Assembly: GCA_022702705.1 (NCBI GenBank)
Contig: CM040434.1
Span: 19,635,771-19,699,770, forward strand
DNA length: 64,000 nucleotides
Direction of reading: 5' to 3'
DNA from: Papilionanthe hookeriana x Papilionanthe teres
Lineage: Eukaryota > Streptophyta > Magnoliopsida > Asparagales > Orchidaceae
The notes beneath the pieces were generated by a model. The model was given only the letters and a program-made list of their open reading frames with translations, ran no database searches and was not told where the DNA came from. Within the stretch, counting starts at the first letter, position 1. The number at the start of each line of letters is the position of its first letter. A program made the position numbers and the translations under genes. Below, piece after piece: positions 48,564 to 61,100 of the stretch.

Positions 48564-49690
48564 TCAGGTTGCGTAATATTTCTTCAAAAATCGTCCATTG
48601 ATCAAAAGCATTGGTCGCTCTCCACAACAATTCACAAGTTGGTAGGAACCTTCGGAGTAGACTCTCTCAACCACGAACGGCCCCTCCCAAGTCGGTTCAA
48701 ATTTACCTCCTATCTTGCGGTGTGCAAGAATAGGTCTTCTGAGAACTAGAACCAAGTCACCGACTTTGAACGTCCTTGGGCGGACCCGGCTTATCGTGGG
48801 CTCGGATCATCTTGGCTTCGATATAATTCCGTATCTCGCCATGCTGAAAGTCATTTCACTTCCAAGCTTTCCAATTCTTCCAGTCTTAACCTGGCGTTCT
48901 CTTCTGTATTTATCTTGTTTGCAACTGCAATTCTGAGTGACGAAAGCTACACCTCCAATGGCAAGATGGCCTCGGACCCGTACAGCAGAGCGTAGGGCGT
49001 AGACTGAGTAGGAGTTCTGAAAGTTGTTCTATAGGCCCATAAGGCTTATAATAACTTCTCGTGCCAATTTCTCTTGTTATCGTCTAAAGTTTTCTTTAGG
49101 ATTTGGACGAGAGTTTTATTAAAAGCCTCGGCCAAGCATTTTTCTCTTAGGTAGTAGATTGTCGAATAACGCCAGTCGATCCCGTGCCTTCTGACAAAAT
49201 TATTGTTCTTTGTGCTTCTGAAAGTGGACCCGTTGTCTGAGATAATTCTGCACGATACCCCAAAACGATAGACAACTTGATTCTTGAAGAACTGCAGCAC
49301 ATGATGTGCTTTCATTTCTCTGAGCGGCACTGCTTCTGCCTATTTGGAAAAATAATCTGTAGCTGCAAGGATTAAGCGATGTCCTCTCGAAGAAGGCGAT
49401 TTTATCGGACCCACAATATTTGTGCCCCAACACTCAAATGGCCACGACACGATTGTCGGATGTAGCACATTTAGAGGTTGATGTAGAACCACTCCATGCA
49501 GTTGGCACTGATGACAATTCTTGGCAACCTTCATGCAGTCCGTCATCATTGAGGGCCAGTAATACCCTAATCTCTTAATCTTCATTTTCATCTTCAGACC
49601 CGATTGATGAGCACCACAAAATCCTGAGTGTACCTCTTTAACAATTTCACGAGCCTCGGACTCGCTTAGGCACCTTAGCCACATCTGATC
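48564..49690 (-). pseudogene. Element B integrase
   Basis: 49340-49684: SEAREIVKEVHSGFCGAH and NCHQCQLHG give the HHCC zinc-finger; GPIKSPSSRGHRLILAATDY opens the core with its first Asp. 49046-49330: REMKAHHVLQFFKNQVVYRF, SDNGSTF with the second Asp, and CLAEAFNKTLVQILKK with the Glu region. 48564-48755: C-terminal region RPILAHRKIGGKFEPTWEGP, ending GRFLKKYYAT. A stop after DYFSK, one after WHEKLL and frame changes near 48780-48960 break it. Followed by a 340-base gap before the AlkB-like ORF. Confidence 0.9.
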
Positions 49691-49795
49691 GAAAGACCTT
49701 CTGTATAACGTATTGTTTATTAATGCGTATGACAGAGTTCTTTTTTTAATTTGATGGGCTAATGACTTATCGTCCGGTAGGTTTCCTGTTTGCAG

Positions 49796-51132
49796 TTAGT
49801 CTATTAATGGTTGCCGCCAATCTTCTGTAGTCTCTGTTACTGCCGCAGCTGTTTCTTCCTCTTTTTCAAATTTGTGTATTGCATCTATGTCGAGCTGTGA
49901 TAGGACTTGTCGTCCTTGAACTGACATTTCAACTGACTCATCTTGTAAGCAGGAAAACTCTTTTGCAAGGCGGGCTAACGCATCTGCAAGTAGGGGTGTA
50001 AACGAACTGAACACGAATGAACAAAACTAGTGTTTGTATTTGAAATATTCAAACACATCACTGTTCGTGTTTGATTCGTTTAACCAACCGAACGAAAAAT
50101 AATTGTTCGTGTTCGTCTCGTTTGCTTATCGAACCAATCGAACACGAACTTCCTGGCGAGCTGAACATGAACTATTCGCGAACAACGAGCTTTTTTTGAC
50201 AGCACTAGCTTTGATAGCATACTTCTTCAAAATGAAGCAAATTGATCATGTATTTTGTACACATACTTCCTCAAAATGAAGCAAACCAAATAAGGCGTTT
50301 AGGTGTTTGTTTAGGGTTTTATTTTAATATATAGTATAGTATATTAATTACAATATTATAATATTTTTATATATAATTAATACTATACTATTATTATTGC
50401 TATTAATAATTTATCATATATTATAATTTATAGAAGTTTAATTATTTAAAATATGATAAATTTTTATAATATATAATTATTTTTAAAATATCATAAATTT
50501 TTTATATATAATTATTTTAAATTATTTTATATTTCGAACGATAACGAACTGAACACGAACAAACACATCACTGTTCGTTTTTGGTTCATTTAACAAACCG
50601 AACAAAAAAAATTTGTTCGTGTTCGTCTCATTTGCTTATCGAAGGAATCGAACACGAACTTCTTGGCGAACCGAACACGAACTGTTCGCGAACAACGAGT
50701 TTTTTTGACAGCCCTATCTGCAAGAGCATTTTTTCTTCTGGGAATCTTGTAGATCGTTACATTCGGAATCTGCTCCAACAACTTCATGGCATACTGAAAG
50801 TATTGCTCGAGTCTTGATTTCAGAATTTTGTACTGTCCTGCGACCTGTTGTATGATCAACTGCGAATCACCGTAGATGTTGATATCTGTTATCCCCATCT
50901 GAACAGTTAACTCCAGTCCGGTTATAAGGGCTTCGTATTCTGCTTAGTTGTTCGTACACGACTCTGTTAAATGGTAGGAGTACCTTAACATCCCTCGCTC
51001 TAGTGTTATAAAGATTAGTTCGATTTCTGCCTTACCGGGTACTATCATTTGCAATTTTTTATCCTTCTGTGCTGATGATGATCCGTCAAAGTACAGTTCC
51101 CAACGTTGATCATCGGGGTCTTCTAAGCTCAT
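49796..51132 (-). pseudogene. Element B second RNase H (aRNH), split by a MITE
   Basis: 50944-51132 begins DPDDQRWELYFDGSSSAQKD with the catalytic Asp; 50590-50898 reads MGITDINIYGDSQLIIQQVA with another catalytic Asp and ends IPRRKNALAD, where the MITE (49991-50716) enters. 49796-49990 resumes with DALARLAKEFSCLQDESVEM. Tat-lineage elements carry this extra RNase H. One frame change separates the first two pieces. Confidence 0.85.
49991..50716. mobile_element. hAT-type MITE, 726 bp, inserted in element B
   Basis: Flanked by the 8-bp duplication TCTGCAAG (49983-49990 and 50717-50724). Ends TAGGGGTGTAAA and (reverse complement of the right end) TAGGGCTGTCAAA form imperfect terminal inverted repeats. 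Eight-base target duplications and TAGGG ends fit hAT. No transposase frame. The right 180 bases (about 50540-50716) duplicate the left 190 (about 50004-50215) in direct orientation, including CGCGAACAACGAG and TTTTTTTGACAGC; the middle (50320-50530) is AT-rich. Confidence 0.9.
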
Positions 51133-51151
51133 TATCTACTCGTCTGGTAAG

Positions 51152-51660
51152 TCATCGTTGAGAGACGATTTTGCCGGTAAAGGGTGTGCTGCGAGAAAGT
51201 TTGCTAGGACTTGTCCCTTTACGGCACGAAGAGGAACGAAAGTTATATCGAATTGCAATAGTATCATTGACCACCTGGCAAGTCCGCTCGAAAGCGTCTG
51301 GCCGGGTCATCAAATATTGCAATGGATTAAACTTCGAAATAAGGTTGACCTTATGAGAAAGCAAGTAGTGCCTGAGCTTTTGAGCTGCAAAGACTAGGGC
51401 CAAACAATGCTTCTCAATCGAAGGATACTTTACTTCTGTCAGAATTAGACAATGACTTAAGTAGTAGAGAGCATTTTCTTTACCCTCGTCATTGACCTGG
51501 GCTAGCATGGCTCCGAGGGAGTCATCTAAATTCACAGTATAAAGTATCAACGGTCGACCCGAGACTGGGGCTGCTAAGACAGAAGGTGTCATTAGGTATT
51601 ATTTGATGTCATCGAAGGCATGTTGACATTTGGAGTCCCAAGTAAACTTGGCATCCTTCT
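51152..51660 (-). pseudogene. Element B RT-linked RNase H
   Basis: Open frame 51152-51592 has LILYTVNLDDSLGAMLAQVN, ALYYLSHCLILTEVKYPSIE with the Glu-bearing helix, KHCLALVFAAQKLRHYLLSH, then NPLQYLMTRP. It is the usual gypsy RNase H following RT; the first acidic position reads TVNLDDS where many relatives have an Asp-x-Ser. A frame change links it to RT. Confidence 0.85.
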
Positions 51661-52450
51661 TAACCAAAGCAGAAAAAGGCTGGCACCTTCCTGACAAATT
51701 TGAAATAAAGCGTCGAAGATATGCCAACGTAGTTGTTTTAAGGTTTTGGGAGGCGACATTTCTAAGATGGCTTTAATCTTCTCCAGATAGATTTCAATTC
51801 TGCGATGTCGGACAACAAACCCTAGAAATTTCCCAGAGGCGACGCCGAAGGCGCATTTTAAAGGATTCATCTTAAGCTTAAATTATCTTAATCGTTCAAA
51901 AATAATTCTCAAATCATATAGGTGATCTTCTTTCTGTTTACTCTTGATGACCACATCATCCACGTAGCACTTGACTTGGTTGTGAATGAGATCATCAAAA
52001 ATCCTTGTCATCGCTCTTTGGTATGTTGCTCTTGTGTTCTTCAATCTGAAGGGCATTACTGTGTAGCAATATACTCTGATTGGCGTTCTGAAGGCTGTGA
52101 GCTTTTCATCTTCTGGTGCCATCTTTATCTGGTTGTATCCTGACGATCCATCCATGAAAGAGAAGACCTCGTGTGTCGAAGCGATGTCGATCATCAATTC
52201 TGGAATTGTTAGCAGGAACTCGTCCTTTGGGCACGCTTTGTTCAAATCTCTGAAATCCACACAGATCCTGATCTGACCATTCTTCATTCAAACTAGTACT
52301 ACATTGGCTAACCAAGTCGGGTATTGTTCTTCACAGACAAATTTAGCGTCTATTAGCTTCTTAACTTCAGCTATAACTTGTTGTTCGATTTCCAGAAGCA
52401 TTCTTCTCGGAGCTTGTCTGACTGGGACGGCAACATGATCCACTCCTAGC
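51661..52450 (-). pseudogene. Element B reverse transcriptase
   Basis: Frame 51883-52287 contains CVDFRDLNKACPKDEFLLTI, FMDGSSGYNQIKMAPEDEKL with the first catalytic Asp, and YVDDVVIKSK with the other two. 51592-51870 continues with MNPLKCAFGVASGKFLGFVV and KTLKQLRW. Upstream (to about 52450) the frame 52288-52743 gives VIAEVKKLIDAKFVCEEQYP. A stop at 52288 precedes MKNGQIRICVDF; otherwise the catalytic domain is nearly open. Motif text is Tat/Ogre-type. Confidence 0.93.
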
Positions 52451-53640
52451 TTGTGAACCATAACCTCTTGAGTTAATCCTGGCATTTCATCATAACTCCA
52501 AGCAAAACAGTCCTTGAATTCCATTAATAGCTTAATCATGTTTTCAGCGTCTTCTTTATTGAGTAAGGAGCTAACAAAGGTCGGCCTAGGCTCTTCGCTA
52601 GTGCCTAAGTTAACTTCCATTAACTCGTCTATTGTAGATATAATTTCTTCTTCAAATTCTGGCGGAGCGTCTCCGATTGGTATATCTTTAAGATCATCTG
52701 AAGTTTTCAGGCAGTTTTCATTAGGCTCGCAAGTGATAACCAAACAGAATTTTGAATCATCAGCTGGCGCTACCGTGCCGAATCCAAAATCATGCTTTGA
52801 ATTGGGAGGTCGACTGGCATTATTCCATAATTTTTCAAAGCGTTATGATTGACCCTTCAACCATTGTTTGGGCAAGATACGGCAATTTCATTAATTCGGA
52901 TGAAGCAACATCTTCAAATATTACATCATTTTCAGTTTTGGAAGAAGAAGCACCACGGTAGAATTTGATTGGTTTAGCACCGCCATCATGCACTTCCTTG
53001 ACCACCATACCCTCGATCTTATTAGGATAGATCGTGGTCAGGGTCATAGTATGTACATAGTGGTTTATCTTCTCATACATTGCTTTGTATTCTTCCTTCT
53101 TTTCATCTTCGAGAGAGATCTTGAACTGGGGTTTCTTTTGGTTTAACTGCATTGCTTCCTTCTTGACTTCTTCTTCTTCAGAACAGCTTCCCCAATCGAC
53201 ATAGATGACCGGTTTCTTCTGTTCAACTGTTCCACCATTTCTTCCTCGACCTCGTCCCCGGCCTTGACCTCGGGTACGAGTTCTGGAGAAACCTTCACCA
53301 TCTCGCTGAAAGGGAGTGGTGAGTAACTGTTGAACAAGAATTTCAGGCTCCTCGTCGTCTCGAACTCTCTTTTCTTCATTCGGTATGACATTTCTGGAAA
53401 AGATAGTTCTCTTCGGAGGTGCGTAGTAGACTGCATCTTCGTGGATTCTGATTTCATGCACGGAGAACGGTTGCAAGTCACCTTTAATGCACTGTTTTCC
53501 CCCATCCTTCATAATACTTTATGCATTGGTGCAGAGATGATAGTACCATCCAATTTTCATGGATCTATAGTCGTCCCAGTAGAGCGTTGAACGATGTCTC
53601 AGAATCAATTATATGGAACTTTACGGTTGTCCTTGCTAAT
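52451..53640 (-). pseudogene. Element B pol segment between protease and RT
   Basis: 52835-53512 is a 225-residue open frame with an Arg/Gly-rich run (TRGQGRGRGRGRNGGTVEQK) and a Lys/Glu-rich stretch; 52451-52743 is acidic and leads into RT. No known domain recognised. In Ogre elements an intron is known in this region of pol, which might explain the shift of frame between these parts; I could not fix the splice sites. Confidence 0.6.
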
Positions 53641-53669
53641 TCACCGATCTTCATTAATAGTGTTATCGA

Positions 53670-54089
53670 TCAGAGAGCTCTTTCTCCTTTCTGATTGAAA
53701 CCTCTCAGTAACACCCTGTCTGGTTCGAGATCACGGGCATCAATCTCCAAGTATGCTAATGTCTGAAGGTTCATTATGTTGATTGATGCTCCTGGATCAA
53801 CTAACACCCTAAAGAGTGTGAACTTTCTGATACTGACTGAGATGTACAACAGTCGATTATGATCAGCTATTCCAAGTAGCAGATCATCGTCCGTGAAGGT
53901 AACACCATGTTGTTCTTTCAATGAGAAAACCTCGTCTAAGGAATTACCGACCATTTGAGCTAAACAAATTTCTGGATCAAGTAAAGCCTTGATCAGAGTT
54001 TCTCTCATCTCCTTTGACAGGATCAGAGCGTCGTAGATGCTCAGTTTGGCTGGTAGTTTCCTAAGATGGGCTAGCACATTATTGTCCAT
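53670..54089 (-). pseudogene. Element B aspartic protease
   Basis: A 139-residue open frame with LAHLRKLPAKLSIYDALILS at the start and FRVLVDPGASINIMNLQTLA as retropepsin active site (DPGAS form), then LRGFNQKGERAL. The frame starts at an internal Met; the preceding frame 54071-54619 overlaps its end. Confidence 0.88.
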
Positions 54090-54771
54090 TTATTACCAGG
54101 TTCTTCAGTTTCTTCCCGAATGAGCAATTCTTCCACTGGGGTTGGCTCTTCCTGAGCAACCACCTGCTTTCCTTTATCCTTTGGACCCATTCTCGGGGGT
54201 AGAACTTTTCCGCTTCTTAGATTGACTTCTGTTATCTCTTCTGAATTTACCGCTGTCTCCTCTGGAATCGGAACGCCTGGCTCTTCTGAAGTTGCTTCGG
54301 AATCTGATAGTTCTAATTCTATTGTGATCGGAGTTCCTCGAAATTCACAAACGGACCCATCACTTCTTGAGCTTTCGTAGCCACTCTCGTGAACGTCTTC
54401 TCCTCCGTCTTGGCCGTCGAGGTTTTGTATGATTTGAGAATCGTTAATCGTTTCGAAATCGATACTCGGATTAGGTTGGTTGTCGTTAGTTACGTAATGG
54501 TTAGAAACAGTCAAAACGTAACCAACACCATAACTCTTATCATTATAAAATCCCACCGGGGCGAGCAAATAATCATACAGAGTCAGAGGTCCGAGATTTC
54601 TCCCCCGAATCAGAAACAACCATCCTAGGAAAAGCAGCCCCTACTCTACCCTTCAGAGCCTCAGTCTTCTCTTCTTCCACGATCTTCTCCTCCTTCTGGG
54701 GTGGTTCTTCAATCACAAGTGATAGTGTCGGTTCGACAGGCTTCAAACTTTGAACTGAAGGGCGCACCGAA
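54071..54771 (-). pseudogene. Element B gag-protease linker
   Basis: Frame 54071-54619 is acidic and serine-rich, with the tail RSGKVLPPRMGPKDKGKQVV typical of the region before Tat proteases (NLRSGK). Frame 54573-54827 bridges it to the gag C-terminus. No catalytic content. Confidence 0.7.
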
Positions 54772-57568
54772 TCAGTCTGGATGTGATCCAAAATTTTCTT
54801 CGAAGATTCGTCCAGACAGTACTCCATCCATCGTTCGGTCTATTGGAACAATAGGGTCCGTTGAAATAACATTGACGGAACCTCCTTTTTGGGGCTCCTT
54901 CATGTATTCCTTCGAGATCGTTATGTTCCCTTTCCGAAGATTATCCTCGAGCCAATTCTTGAAGGTAAAGCAGTCTTCTATCTTATGTCCGAGCATCCTA
55001 TGGTAGGGACAATAGTTCGGATGATCTTTCTTGTCGACTTCCTCTAGCCTCCTGGGCTCTGGTAGTTGAAAGTCAAGCGTCTTCATCAAACTGCGAAACA
55101 TCTTGGCCACTGCTTCATTCTTGAAGGGGTATTCCTTATTAAAAAGTTCCTTCAGGGCACGCCGTAGACAAGGCGGTGGTTGATCATGCTGCCATGATTG
55201 ATAGCTCGATCGAGGCTATTGATAGCTCTACTGAGGTTGTTGGTATGTCTGTTGCGGTGGTTGATAGCATGGTTGTGGCCGCCCTGGCTGTATCTGCACT
55301 GGTTGTTTACCTTTATCCTCTGTCGCGACAACTCCTGATTTCTTCTCGAACGTTTTCACGGGCTTCTGCTTATCAATCTTGTCAATGAACTCAATTGTTT
55401 TGCCTCCTCCTGCAAGCTCCCGGACTTCTAAGCAACTTCTCGAAAGTCTTAATTGTGAATCCTTTAAGGAGAAGTGCTATTGGGCCATGAATGCTCTTCA
55501 ACAGGATACCGACTGCATGTTGTTCCTGAAGTTGTGGTTCACACTTCATACTTAAGTTCCTTCATCGAAGTATGTAATCCACCAGGGTTTCGTTCAATTT
55601 TTGTTGCTCCACCACTAGATCACCGATAGTAATGTGGTGTCGCACCCCAGCAAACCGCGTAACGAAAAGGTTCTCCAATTCTTAAAAGGTCTTGACTGAA
55701 TCGTTCAGCAATTCTGCGTACCAATCGAAGGCAATCCCTAACAAACTGCTGACGAACTGACAGAATAGCAAAGTGTCGCTCCCACTGGCATTACAACAAC
55801 TAGCACGAAAATGTGCGACATGCTGTCAGGGGTTTCTCGTACCATTGAAAGTTTTAAACAGAGGTGGTACGAAGCCCTTTGGATATTGGATGACATCAAA
55901 TTCTTCGGGGTAAGGTCTACCCGTCTGAATAGATGCTCCATTCTTAGACTGGGCTAAGGCTTCTCGCACCTGCTGTTCCACCATAATCTTAATATCTTTT
56001 TCGGGAATCATGCTTTGAGCTGAATCCTTCTTCAGCTGTTCATCTCCGTTGACGGATTTAACTTCCTTTCCTCCGTTTGCAATGTGAATGATCTCTGGAG
56101 GTGTTACCTTTTGAGGTTGAGGCTGACTCTGTAGTGTGGCTAAGGCGGCCGCCATCTCCTCCATCTTCTTTTCCATTCGGTAGATCGTGTCATCCTTTTC
56201 TTGAAGACGTGCTCTCATTGCTTCTGGTTCGTCTTCTTCTGAAGTTGATAGAGCTCCTTGCAAAGCTGACGATGCTCGGGTCTCAACCACATTGATCTGG
56301 GCAAATTCTTCATCCATGAACTCTGACGAATCCACTTCATTTCCCAATTCTTCTCTTCTTTCTCTTGCTAACCGTTGGATGTCAGTTCTTAGCTTTCCAA
56401 TAGCATCTTCGAGCGGTCTTTTCCAAACGGTCTCGCGGTTGTCCGACAATGACTGTTGAATTTCATTTCCAGGAGTTTCCTTTAAAGCTGTAGCACTTTT
56501 CTCAAATTCAGGTTTTCTGACTAGACTTATCGTTCCAGAGCATTCTGTCGGTATCAGTTCAGCAATAATAGGTTGCCACACCATCCTTCTTGCAGTAGGT
56601 GACCTGAGACCAGATGGTCTATCGACCGTGCGTTGGTAGGTGGTGTGCTCCCTAATATGATGACCTGATACAACAACAGGCGAACTCCTTTCGCTAGCTC
56701 GTGCTTTCTTCCGTGGCCTTTCTATGGCAGTGACGGGGTCTACTCGTGGTCCAAGGCGGGATCTGGCTAGCACCCGTCCCATCCTCAGGATTTCTGACAC
56801 AGGGAAAACCTCCTTTCTTGCTAACTTCTCCACCACTGTTTGTAATCGAGTAAGTGACGTAGTCTTGATCTTCTTCTTCTTATAATCACTGTAGTATGCA
56901 GGTAAGGGTAACGCAACGACGATCCTTTGAACATCCTCCTCATCAGATCTAGCAAAGAGAGGATGGAATCTACTCCCTACTAACAGTGGTGAGCTCTCAG
57001 GCAGCTCTTCTTCCTCTTCAGGAATATCTTCAATAAACGCAGCCTCAGCAGCTCTGGTCTTTCTGATCCTGGCATTCTTTCTGTTCTTATTCCTTCTTTG
57101 TGTCCGGGCTAAGGGTGCAAACCTCGAACTGGACCCTATTTCGAAAACAGACAGTATTGCAGCAAAGTCTGAACCCTCCATGGTAGCAGGCTCATAACTG
57201 ACTTGGATTTCTTTCCCTTTCAGTTTGGCGGGAATCGAGGTAGGTGCAGAGATGACCAGACCAGTGGGGGTAGAGATGACAGTCTTGGGGGTAGCAGTCA
57301 ACCTCCTATGAACAGCAGCATTTCTCTCAACTGGGACCCTTCACAAGGGAAGAAACTCTTGAGCTGACTTCAGATTGAACTCAATCACGAGTTCCCTGAT
57401 CTCTAGTACTTTATCCATCAATGCGAAAAGAGTAACATCAGTGAACTTAATATCCGTGTTGTCGAATCCTTGCCCAAAGTGAATGATCGCATTGTCAGGC
57501 AGCTCATCCTTATGGACAGTGAAGTCCATCTCGTTGGTGAAGGAGAAGATCAGCTTCGGCGCAGACAT
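54772..57568 (-). pseudogene. Element B gag with long N-terminal region
   Basis: Start MSAPKLIFSFTNEMDFTVHK at 57568. A frame break near 57340 leads to the 491-residue open frame 55826-57301, which has basic and acidic runs, a predicted coiled coil (RARLQEKDDTIYRMEKKMEE) and ends in the gag-core entry YPKGFVPPLFKTFNGTRNP. The core continues frame-shifted through 55150-55830 (FDWYAELLNDSVKTF; VDYI.RWRNLSMKCEPQL). 54772-55110 has a CCH-type knuckle NYCPYHRMLGHKIEDCFTFK. The N-terminal extension of about 560 residues has no domain I recognise; it may correspond to the extra ORF1 known upstream of gag in Ogre. Confidence 0.87.
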
Positions 57569-58150
57569 CTTCTGCAGGGTAGATTCTAAACTTTAGTTCC
57601 AAATTACACGCCCTTTCGCCACAAAACTTTCCAGGACAAGAAAAAAAAGTCCGAACACATTTTCATTTATTTTTTTACTTTCTTGGTTTTATTTACAAGG
57701 CATTTTCAGATTCTGTTTTATTCATGCATTCGCGATTTTAAAAGAGTTTGTTTATTAAAGGGTTGTTTATTAGAGGGTTTACTTGTTAAGAACGAAACAA
57801 TTAAAGAAGGAAGGTTATTGAGAAGGTAAGGGACCCAATCCAAAATTTGGGAAGGAAGAGAAAGTCTCGTAAGACTTCTCAACTCGAAGGACCGCTCCTA
57901 AGCTAACACCTATTGGGGTTCTACCTCGCCTCTCTGGAGAGATAACAAAAGGAGGATTTCAGAACCTCTCTGTTTCGGGGTGTCTAAACAGTGGCTCCAA
58001 AATCCAAGAAGAGTTGATCATACCCGTTCAAGACAGAAATGAACAAGATATGTCAACGGAAGAATGGTAGTTTGATCCACTAGGGGCATGGACTTACTAC
58101 CGATTTATGAAAGCAAAACCATCTGATCAAGATGGAGAGAGGAACTAATC

Positions 58151-58166
58151 TCCAGCGGAGTCGCCA
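58151..58166 (-). other. Primer binding site of element B
   Basis: Minus strand TGGCGACTCCGCTGGA, five bases inside the LTR end at 58172. Type reported for Ogre elements (tRNA-Arg); match to a specific tRNA not verified. 57569-58150 is the leader between PBS and gag, with no supported gene. Confidence 0.75.
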
Positions 58167-58171
58167 GAAAT

Positions 58172-61100
58172 TGTCGGCATATTTATAGATTGTGTGTTTT
58201 TAAAAAGGGGGTCGCCTACAAAAGTTATCGACGAATTTTAGATTTTAAATTTAATTTAAATATATATATATATATAATTTGAAAAGTAGCATTTGATTTT
58301 TGAAAATAATTTTAAGTTTGAAAATTTTAAGATATGAAACAGAACGAATCTCACATCCCAAATAGTTTGTATAAACGAGCACCGCACCACAAACCGTGTA
58401 TCTACCCGAAAGAATAGACACACTGCTTGATGATGGGGCTCGATTAAATAAACTAGAAGATTTGTGACATCTGTTTGGTCTACCAACCAATTTTATAAGC
58501 CAACAAGTTCTCCTGCTTAATATAAAAGAATTAAGCAGGGTTTATATTACATGGGTTCTTAAAGTTCCATATAAGGGCAAGCCCCTATAGTTAATTACAT
58601 CTTAAATGACGGGAATCATTTAAGAAAACTCTCGATAATGATCATTGGTTTTGCTCTCAAGAATTTCAAAGTTTTAAGGTTTCAAACAAATTGTATTTTG
58701 GAAATTTCAATTGGGAATAGCTCAGATTTAGAACAGTTTATTTTTAGGAAGAGAAGTAGGGGATGTCACGGACCTGAAGTGAACTTCGGTGACTTCTCGA
58801 CTATCCTTAAGAAAATTATGGGATGTTCCTACTGACCAGAGAACCACTTGGACCAATTTTGGTGATTTTTTGAATTTTATTTTATTTATTATAATTATTT
58901 CAAGTTTTACGGTATTAATTAATTATAAAATAAAATTAAAGTTGAAGATTAAGTTTTATATTTTTATTAAATCTCTCTGACCTCAAGGAACTCAAAGAAA
59001 TAAGTTTTATATTTTTCTGATTTTTCGTTAATTTATTACAATTATTTTAGTGGAAGGTTAAGAAAATTCATTTTTTAATATTAAAAATTGCATTAAGCCT
59101 TTAAAATTCAATATCTTTTCTTAAGGACTTAAGAAAAATATTTGGTTGGTTCCTAAGTGATTAGGAGACCAAATATGACATTTTAGTGAATTTTATTATT
59201 TTATTATTTTTATTATTTTTTAATTATTAAAATATTCAAAAATAGGTTAAAAATGAAAATTTTAGAAAAATTTCAATTTTAATTTTCTTAGACTTCTCTG
59301 ATCCCAGAGAGGTCTCAAAATGAATTTGGTGAATTTTTGAAATGTATTTTAGGTTTTATGAATTTTTTAATTTTCAAAATAGTTATGTCACTTAATTAAT
59401 TCATTTAATAGGGTAAACTAATTCCAATTGACTTGAAATTTTTATGTGAGGTTCTATGTATCCTAAGTGACAGTGGAGAATTGATTTCAAGTGATTTTTA
59501 TGTGTGGTCACTCCTAATTAATTAAAGTTCATTTTTAAGTGTTTAGGCTAATTAGGGTTATTTTTAAGGAGTTAAGTCAAACCATAATTTTCCTAGGGTC
59601 CCCTGTTCATAAGATACCTCTACTAATTTTTCTAGATTTTTCTAAGCAATATGCAAATTATTGGAATTAAAATGCTAAAACAACCACAAAAATTTGGAAA
59701 ATAGATAACTTGTCATAGAGCTGGCCTCTGACCTTGGAAAATTCAGGGATTGTTCCCAAGAATAGAGGCTACAAAAGCCCTATGGTCTCATGCTATGGTG
59801 AATTGTGTGTGTCAGTGGAGAATTAAAATACTCAGATCTGTGTTTAATTAATTAAAAATTAAATACTCAACAAAATAACTTAATTCTTTTTTCTTATTGT
59901 TCTCCTCTATTCACTCAGCAAGAAGATATTTTTATTTTAGTTTTGTCATTTTCCTACACAAAGATATGAATTTTTAAAGGTCAGGGCATTTAAATAATTC
60001 AAAAATACCCTATTTATCTACTTAGAAACGTCGGCGCCGCGTCATCCTCGTTCGGGTCAAAGCTCCACACGACGGGCTCCTGTTCGACGCTGCCATCTAA
60101 CTCGGCAGCCACGCGGCCCGGGTTCCGTCCCATTGCTCCATCTGGCTTGATCTCCGACATTCATCCAATACACGCGTGAATGGACGACATCTGTTCATCG
60201 TCCCCGAGCGCCCTAACCCGAGAACCATCCACATTCAAACCTTAAGATCTTCCTCATTTCTCAACCAAATTACATGATCTTGGGCTCCATGAACTCGTCT
60301 CAACAAGGCGCACACATCTATGTGGCTATGATGCTTTGAAATTGATTTAAACAAAATGGAGAATCGAAACAAGCTCTCGGGAAGGAGGAGTTCAATACCT
60401 TGGCTTTGAGAAGTGAGGCTTCAATCAGAGGGGCTTGGCATGTTCGTTGGAACCTGAGGAAGCTAGGGATGAAGCCTGGAGCTGTGGTGAAATGCCTAGA
60501 CCTGATTTCCACCAAGGTCGATTTCAAACCTTGGCTGATAGAGCAAATGGCTGGTTTGGTGATGGGGCTTCCTTTGGGAAACTTCTTCTCTACCTCTGGT
60601 GAAAGTGTGGGAAGAGTTAATTTGATTTCTGTGGAAATTTAGAGGATGTCCTGTTTTGGCGTGGATTTTGGGTTAAGAAATTGAGCTCTGTTAATGGAGA
60701 TTAGGGCAGGGAAGCAGTGGGGATTAACTTCTCTGTTCTGTGTGAAGAGTTTGGAGTGAATTGGGTAGAGTTTTGCTAAGGTGGTTTCAACACCTTTAAT
60801 GGTCGTGAGGGAGGTGAGTTTAAATAGCCATGGCCATGGCTGATTTCACCGAGGTTTGGAGGCTAGAATTTGTTGCCTAGGGGAGGAGAAGAATAGCCAT
60901 AATGGCCATTGGGGTTGGGACAACTCAGCAGGCAGATTTTAAATTTTTTTGAATTCAAATGAGGCTCTTGGCCTGGTGTTTTCCGGCCATCTAGGTGGTG
61001 ATCCAACCATGGTCCAGTCACCATCTTGACCAGTGAGGTCAGGGGTTGAGTTTGGTGCAAGAAATGGAGGCTTGACATGTGTAAAGAAGTTGATTCAAAT

